A stretch of DNA of 19,382 nt. Source: Stephanodiscus triporus. Its lineage: Eukaryota; Bacillariophyta; Thalassiosirophyceae; Thalassiosirales; Thalassiosiraceae. Shown here piece after piece: positions 10,189-16,500 of the stretch. Where the stretch lies: contig JALLAZ010000215.1 in assembly GCA_036939755.1 (NCBI GenBank), positions 1 to 19,382 on the forward strand, written 5' to 3'. Numbering within the stretch: the first letter of the stretch is position 1; each line of letters begins with the position of its first letter. Below the pieces are notes generated by a model. It was not told the DNA's origin, ran no database searches, and worked only from the letters and a program-made list of their open reading frames with translations. A program made the translations under genes and the position numbers.

Positions 10189-13100
10189 ATGAGGAGAGCG
10201 CTGCTTCTCCATCGGCGCATCGGGCATCGGTCGTCGAGCAGCGGCGGCGCCGTCGTCGCGGGCGACGTCGTTCGCGCGGTGGGCCCTCCCTCTCCCCCTC
10301 TTTCCGCGATGACGACGCGTCACGATCAAGATCGTCGATTGCGGCTGAGGCGGCGGACGACGTGGCTCGCGTGCGACGACGAGCGACCCTCGACGTCGAC
10401 GTCGTTTTCGTTGTCGTTTTCGTGCCAGCCAGGACCACAACGACGAAGGCAATTGCTGCGCCATTTCTCTTCATCCTCGGCCTCCTCCTCCTCGTCGCGT
10501 CCGTCGTTCGACATCGACGACATCGACGACAACGACGTAATAGGTCGCGGCCCGATAAGGATACAGGACCACCTGGACGAGCTTCACGGGATACCCCTTG
10601 CGGACGTCAGGAACTTTTGCATCATCGCGCACGTGGTGAGTTCATTTACGGCAGTTCTTTTCTTCGTCCTCGCCTCGCATGCTACTCATGTGCGCGCGAC
10701 GGTCTTTTGTCCTCGTTTTCGCCTCGTCGGATACACATGTATACATGTGTGTCATCGGGCTGAACTTTTGACGATGATGAATATCCAGGATCACGGAAAG
10801 TCGAGCCTTGCATCGAGGATACTCGAGTATACTGGCAACTTGGGCAAGGAGAAGCAGTCGATCGCCTGGTGCGGAGGGCTCGGGGACAATGAGAATGACG
10901 ACGGCGACGGGGTCGGAACGACGACGGAGACGACGACGACGACGACGGTGGCGAGGGACGACGCGGTGGGTGGCGGTGGAGACGACGGCGGGAAGGAGGA
11001 GATTTTCGTTCTCGACACGCTGGCGGTGGAGCGCGAGCGCGGCATAACTGTTAAGGGTGAGTGGGAGGGAGGGCGTCCCTTTTCCTTGCATCGATGATGA
11101 TGCATTGCTCGTTCCCCTCCGACGGGGGGGCGGGGGTCCGAATATAACGCCTCTCAACCCCCTCGCGACCCGCCACTCTCGTCGTATCGTTATTTTTTGT
11201 CACATCAAGCCTCCGCCGCCTCCATGCTCTATCGTCATCCGTCGTCGTCCTCCGGATGGATCCTGCTGAATATGGTCGACACGCCAGGTCACGTTGACTT
11301 CGGGATGGAGGTCAGCAAGAGCCTCGACAGCGTCGAGGGGGCGATTCTGCTGTTCGACAGCGCGCGGGGGGTGCAGGCGCAGACGTTGAGCGTATACGAC
11401 AAGGCGATGAGGATCGGGAGGATGAGGGACGCGGTTAAGGACGACGTCGGCAGGGCGGGAGGCGACGGCGACGGCGATGGCGGTCGTAAGTCAGACGGGG
11501 GAAATATCGACGGCGGGAACGATCGCGAGGGAGAAAGAGGAAGTCGATGCGGTGAGACTACGTCGGGGGGCTACGGCATACGGATATTGCCCGCGCTGAC
11601 AAAGGTCGACATGCCTACTTCTCGGCCGCTGGAGGTGGCGTTGGCAGTGTCGGACCTGATGGGTTTCGATCCGGGTATGTTAACAATTCGCCGAGAGAAG
11701 AAGGAGATTCTTGTGACTCTCATCGTCCACGTTGTATTTTTTATGCCAACTCATGAATATTGTCGCCGTCCTCTCTCTCCCTCCCTCTTCTTTTAACCCC
11801 ATATCTCAAACCACAACGCACGCACAGATGAGATTTTGAAGACCTCGGCGCGTTCGAGAATTGGTATAAAAAAGGTGGGTGCGACATATTTGCGCGTGTA
11901 CATTTATCGATCGATTTTCGCAACTTTATTTACATCGAATTGTATCCCATTCATCGTCGTCGTACATGAACGAAACAAAAACAACATGTATGTAGCTACT
12001 GGACGCCATTTGTTTGAAAGTGCCTCCGCCGGCGCAACTTTCCGACGATGATGGATTGATACTCCGTGCGAAGGTCATCGACTCCTGGTTCGAAACGAAG
12101 AGGGGCGTGATAGCGCTCGTTAGGGTCCTGTCGGGTACGATGTGCGAGAATGATCGGATTTCGATAATTGAGCCCGCGTCGTATGAGATTATCATGGCCG
12201 TTAAGGAGCAGGGCGAGAGAGGCGAGGGAGGCGATTCTTTAAATGGTAGTGCCCATACCGTTAGGAAAGATACCTTTTCTGTCCAGGAAGGTGAGCGTTA
12301 TTATTGATCGTTTCTTTTCTTCGACAGGTATTGTTCATCGAAAGTCTAACGAATCTCATAATAATATTACTTTGTGGAATGGAATCTTCAACGAACGAAC
12401 AAAATACAGTTGGAATGATGATGCCTCATCGGATAAGAACCGGAAAGCTGACGAGGGGTCAGATGGGATATGTCATAGCCGGACTTAGGGACCCGAGAGA
12501 GGCGCGTCCAGGTGAGCTTTCGTTCGTACCTGCTCTACCAATACCGGTTGGCAATCCCACCCTCCAGACACATGTGTATGGATTTGATCGGGCACAACCC
12601 CTTGCGCTTGCGAAGGCAGAGGGGGGAGTGTAGAATTTTATTATGTCTGGCCAGCACTCTTTTTTTATCGCCTCTTTGTTCCTTCTGTTCTCTCGAACTT
12701 ATATCTGTTTTTGCGAAACTACCAGGCGCAATATTATCACTACAAAAACACATCCCCACTATCATTGGTAATGACATGGTTCTTCCTCCCTCCGTGTCGA
12801 TGGGGCAGCACTCGGTTCTTTATGCCAGCGTTCATCCATTGGAGGGGGATGGATTCGACGAGCTATTCGCGGCCGTATCTCGATTGGCACTTAGCGATGC
12901 AGGGCTAGAAATTCAGCAGACGGCTGGGTCCAGCAGTAGTGGTGGTGGCCCTTTTCTTGGTCCTGGTTTGCGCGTCGGCTTTCAGGGACTTTTGCATGTG
13001 GAGGTATTCCGCCAACGATTAGAAGACGAGTTCGACCTGGAGGCAATTGTCACGCCTCCTAAGGTACCATACACGATTCGATATCTTCCCAGCAAGAATT

Positions 13101-13798
13101 TTTATCGGTCACCCGATCTGCCTATGGAAGAAACGATCGAAGACCTGATTGATTGGCCAGATCAGGGGCAGCGTTTCAAGGTGTTCGAACCTATGGTTGA
13201 CGTTCGGGTCTTAGGGCCGATGGAGTTTGCGGGAAATATCATGGAGTTAATAAAACGAAAGCGTGGGGCTAAATTGGAGACAAAACCGATAGACGAACGC
13301 ACGTGGCAAATTACGTCGGTCATGCCATGGGCAGAGGTCGTGACGGATTTCCACGACGAGCTCAAGAGCATTTCCACGGGATATGCAAGCTTCGATGTTT
13401 CTGAGTCGGATCCCCCTCAGCAAGAGTCAAACTTGTGTAAGGTGGACATCATGCTCAACGGCGAGGTGGTGGATCCGTTGTCGTTCGTTTGTCATGTGAA
13501 CGCTGCCCGCGCGCAGTCGCGCGTGGTCTGTGAAAAGCTGCAGGAGCTACTTCCTCGACAGCAGTTCGTGACCGTAATCCAGGCGAAGGCAGAGGGTAAA
13601 ATCATCGCAAGCGAACGCATTAAGGCCTATAGGAAGGATGTGTTGACGAAGTCGGGCAAAACGGTGGGTGGAGGGGATGTCACGAGGAAGAAGAAGCTCT
13701 TAGAAAAGCAAAAACGAGGGAAGAAGAGGCAGCAATCAACAGGGAAAGTAACTTTGAGTCAAGAAGCCTTCAGGGCCGTGATTTCTAGATCTGGGTGA
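10189..13798 (+). CDS. GUF1: GUF1/LepA (EF4) translation GTPase, probably mitochondrial
   Basis: Seven exons: 10189-10635, 10789-11056, 11210-11674, 11828-11874, 11996-12290, 12410-12511, 12726-13798 (2697 nt, 898 residues). LepA/GUF1 GTPases act on ribosomes during organelle translation. The Arg/Ser-rich start ([18 protein letters not shown]) fits a mitochondrial presequence. GTPase motifs are G1 AHVDHGKSS (147-155, K153), G2 region [16 protein letters not shown]3 DTPGHVD (from 262) and G4 TKVD (369-372, where N-K-x-D is usual). The LepA-type VQAQTL follows G3. Domain II contains [22 protein letters not shown], domain III the [20 protein letters not shown] block, and the LepA-specific C-terminus has [14 protein letters not shown] and [16 protein letters not shown]. 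Orthologues usually have about 600-680 residues. The excess is the long N-terminus plus Gly/Asp/Thr-rich inserts between G1 and G2 and between G3 and G4. The ATG at 10189 is preferred over the upstream open frame, which has no better start. Confidence 0.94.
10733..10750. repeat. 18-bp perfect palindrome inside GUF1 intron 1
   Basis: The sequence acacatgtatacatgtgt equals its own reverse complement. It sits 38 bases before the 3' splice site of intron 1 (10636-10788). It could fold as a hairpin only with the centre unpaired. It may simply be an alternating purine-pyrimidine run; no function is known to me. Confidence 0.8.
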
Positions 13799-14524
13799 AA
13801 ATGATTCTCTGCACAGTGTCCTTTTTGTGATGCAAAATGTGATATGAGCTTTGATTGATCCCACTGATGCCTACCTTAATTTAACAAGTGTGAACTGATG
13901 AGTGCGTATTGCAATAGAATTTCGCCCCCTTCCCGGTCAGTCAATTGGCAACTTCCTTTCGGCAATACTCCAAAAAGTAAACCTTAACATTAACTGTGTA
14001 GAGTGACAATAACTGGCAGTACAGTATAGATAGTGCTCAATTGGCGAATGACGATGAATAAGATCATCAAAGGCACTAATGGAATCATATCAAGTTGCGC
14101 GATGTAGCGGCTTCCTTTTGTACATCTATTACTGTGAGAATTATCTCTTGGGCTTGATTTACTTGAACAAACGGTGTCCATGAAAAAGATTTACAAAAAA
14201 GGGCGCCTCTATTTTTTCTTCGTGCTGTTGAGAGAAGATCTCGATTTATGTTCCTATGACCCTGATGACTGATAATGCCGCACAGGCATTTTCGTCTGGT
14301 AATACAAGACTTCCGCAATTTTGCCCATTTCGTTGTAACATGTGCTACCGCGTCCAAAAAATTGCCTTGGTGGTCCGGTGGGATCGTTAGACGGCCAACA
14401 TACTTTTGCTCTACGTCTATGGAATGATGTGTATCGTAACCAAACAAACCAGTCCAGTAATATTCCTACCTCAAAAAAATTGATGCGCCGTTCTCATCGG
14501 GGGCGGCATCCACTCCTGGAAACC
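13799..14524. other. Intergenic spacer between GUF1 and the plastid-protein gene
   Basis: This AT-rich stretch should hold the GUF1 3' UTR and the next gene's promoter. A 63-codon ATG ORF lies on the minus strand (13990-14181) and a longer frame (14085-14447) opens only from TTG. Neither shows a recognisable motif, so neither is called. The downstream plus-strand frame is open from 14342, but its first ATG codons are 14483 and 14525. Confidence 0.45.
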
Positions 14525-15667
14525 ATGACGAGGGCCGCCGCGTCGTCGGCGTCCCCGTCGTTCCATCGTCGGCGCGGGAGGACAATCCCGCCGTTATCGC
14601 TGCTGCTGCTGCTGCTGCTACTGACGGTCCTTCGACCGAACCCCCCCTCGCCGCTCGCGGCCTGCGCCTTCTCCCCCAACCCCTTCCCGGTCCGACGGAC
14701 GACGATCCCGACGTCGTCGACGGCCCCCCTCGGTGGCCCCGTGGCGCGCGACGGCACCCCCCCGCACTGTCGTTGTGGCGGAGTCGGCGTCGCCGTCCCA
14801 CCGCGTAGTCTCGCGTGCGCCCCCCCCGACGGCGTCGACGACCCCGGCGTCCACGACGACGACGGCTCGACCCCGTCGTCGTCGTCGTCGTCGTCGTCCT
14901 GGGGGGGGAGGGCGGGAGACGCCGTGCGCTCGGCCTCTGGGATACGCCCGTCCCTCCATCCCACGACGATCAACTGCGTCGCGGAGGCTCTGCTCCTGCG
15001 GTGCCCCTCCGTCGTCCTCCGTTCACGCGACGACTGCCGCCGGCCGTCGTCGAGCGACGTTGTCGTCGCCATCGACGCGGGGGACCCGTCGAACGAGCCG
15101 ATCGACGTGGCCGTCGCGGCCGGCGACATCGCCCTGGCAGCGATACGCCGACGGAGGGACGCGGCCGGGGCGGACGGCGACGCGTCGTCGGCGTTCGACG
15201 CGGACGAGGCGCAGACGATATCCGGCCGGGTGGTGGGTGTGGTCATGAGGATGCGCGACCTCGAGCGCGAGCTGGTACGACGAGTGGGAGGGTCGGATTG
15301 GGTAATGCGGTACGGGGAGGAGGGAACTTTCGGGGTGCTCGGGGAGGAGTGCCGGGGTTTCGGCTCGACGACGTCGTTGGCGGGGGCGGCAACGGACGAC
15401 GAGGACGACGTCGTCTTGGGGGGGGGCGGGAGGCCGTCGCCGACCGAGGTGCTGCTGGCGGAGAGGATACGAGCCGATCCCCTCTTTCGGATGAATCGGG
15501 CCGAGTGTCTCCTGGCGCTGTTCCTGGAGACGGTGGAACGGCCGAGGCTGGAGGCGCTGGGAATGAAAGTCCCGGGCGGGAGCGACGTTGATTTCGTCGA
15601 TGACGATCGGCTTGGGGTGCTAATGACAAAACCTTTGCCGAGGGGGAATCGATCCGAACGATTATGA
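14525..15667 (+). CDS. Predicted plastid-targeted conserved protein, function unknown
   Basis: The gene encodes 380 residues from the ATG at 14525, which has A at -3; an in-frame ATG at 14483 would add 14 residues. The N-terminus is a bipartite plastid pre-sequence: basic residues, a poly-Leu core (LSLLLLLLLLTVL, 25-36), then AACAFSPNPF, where cleavage before F49 would match the A-x-A|F rule of diatom and cryptophyte plastid import. Residues about 55-140 are low complexity, with a poly-Ser stretch encoded by a TCG run. The conserved part follows: VVAIDAGDPSNEPIDVAVAA, then GRVVGVVMRMRDLERELV and a C-terminal block PLFRMNRAECLLALFLETVE with DFVDDDRLGVL. I believe plants and other algae have similar plastid proteins, but I cannot name the family or a reaction. 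GC content and CGN/TCG codon use are extreme relative to the flanks. Confidence 0.8.
   Translation: MTRAAASSASPSFHRRRGRTIPPLSLLLLLLLLTVLRPNPPSPLAACAFSPNPFPVRRTTIPTSSTAPLGGPVARDGTPPHCRCGGVGVAVPPRSLACAPPDGVDDPGVHDDDGSTPSSSSSSSSWGGRAGDAVRSASGIRPSLHPTTINCVAEALLLRCPSVVLRSRDDCRRPSSSDVVVAIDAGDPSNEPIDVAVAAGDIALAAIRRRRDAAGADGDASSAFDADEAQTISGRVVGVVMRMRDLERELVRRVGGSDWVMRYGEEGTFGVLGEECRGFGSTTSLAGAATDDEDDVVLGGGGRPSPTEVLLAERIRADPLFRMNRAECLLALFLETVERPRLEALGMKVPGGSDVDFVDDDRLGVLMTKPLPRGNRSERL
14860..14899 (+). repeat. GAC/TCG trinucleotide runs encoding Asp and Ser tracts
   Basis: An imperfect CGA-type run followed by eight or so TCG units encodes D-D-D and then an uninterrupted Ser tract within the plastid-protein gene. 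It is a coding microsatellite in the disordered region after the transit peptide and is probably length-polymorphic. Confidence 0.75.
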
Positions 15668-16500
15668 TGCGTTGACGCGTTTTTTCCAGTTATCATTGTA
15701 AATTATAATCAATCATGTCACCATACCCATAGATTGACCATCCATCCATCGCGCCACTGTTTATGTCAAGAATCCATCATTTCGGTCATGCCACTCCCGG
15801 ATTACCACCTCCACTGTGCTTTACAGCGTCTTAGGAGAGTTTCTCGACGATACTAATAACATGGACCACAACCTTGTCCATCGGCCATTCTTTGGGAATA
15901 TTCTCCTTCTCTCGATAAAAATCAATCGGTGGTAGGCTCTAAACGGCGCGCACAATTGTCCCCACTCAATAACATGACTGCGCACTTCCAAAGCGCATTC
16001 ATGTACATGACTTTACTGTGCTTTTTATTCTGTAGGATATTGTTGTTTGAACAACATAAAGACTTTGTCTCCAGTTTGAACAACATAGATACCTAAAGAC
16101 TTTGTATCCAAGGGTTCTCTCTAGAACTGAATATTACTACAGATTCCAAATCAAATGTATTTTTCACCACGAGGAATATATTTTTGGATTTCGTGGGAAT
16201 AGGTATCCTTCGTAATTCTTTCTCGAATAATCCCCCACTTATCGTACTTTGTAAGTAGTTCGTGCGTGCGAAGAATGCGCAGGGAGGACGGTCTTGATGA
16301 TGTGATGTGTTGATGATGTTATTGAGATATGCTATGATGTGTCTGGCGTATCACAGGTTAATATTATTGTTTGGGACGACTGAGGACCGACATCATTGTT
16401 CAGGACGGGGGAATTGACCGCAGATAAAACATACGAAGACATCGACGTCGACGATCCAAGCATCGACGACCGTTTAAACAGCGGCAACGACCACGACGCG
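15668..16500. other. AT-rich intergenic spacer with a small direct repeat
   Basis: No coding frame with codon character is visible until the ATG at 16501. From about 16046 to 16110 a block (tttgaacaacata ... aaagactttgt.tcca) is present twice, the second copy carrying a short insertion. The first copy overlaps a small inverted repeat, tgttgtt-tg-aacaaca (16041-16058 region). The 200 bases before 16501 shift from AT-rich to GATG/GACGAC-rich sequence and probably contain the 5' UTR of the following gene. Confidence 0.5.

Noticed and set aside
12291..12409. Alternative acceptor giving a GIVHRKSN continuation in GUF1
   Set aside because: Splicing to 12410 instead gives [15 protein letters not shown], which matches the conserved LepA domain II and keeps the frame.
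13990..14447. Two small minus-strand ORFs in the spacer after GUF1
   Set aside because: One starts from TTG, neither has a motif or codon character, and both lie in AT-rich spacer sequence.
14494..15696. 400-codon ATG-initiated minus-strand ORF
   Set aside because: It is antisense to the plastid-protein gene, whose plus frame has a clear pre-sequence and conserved blocks. The minus frame is a by-product of codon bias.
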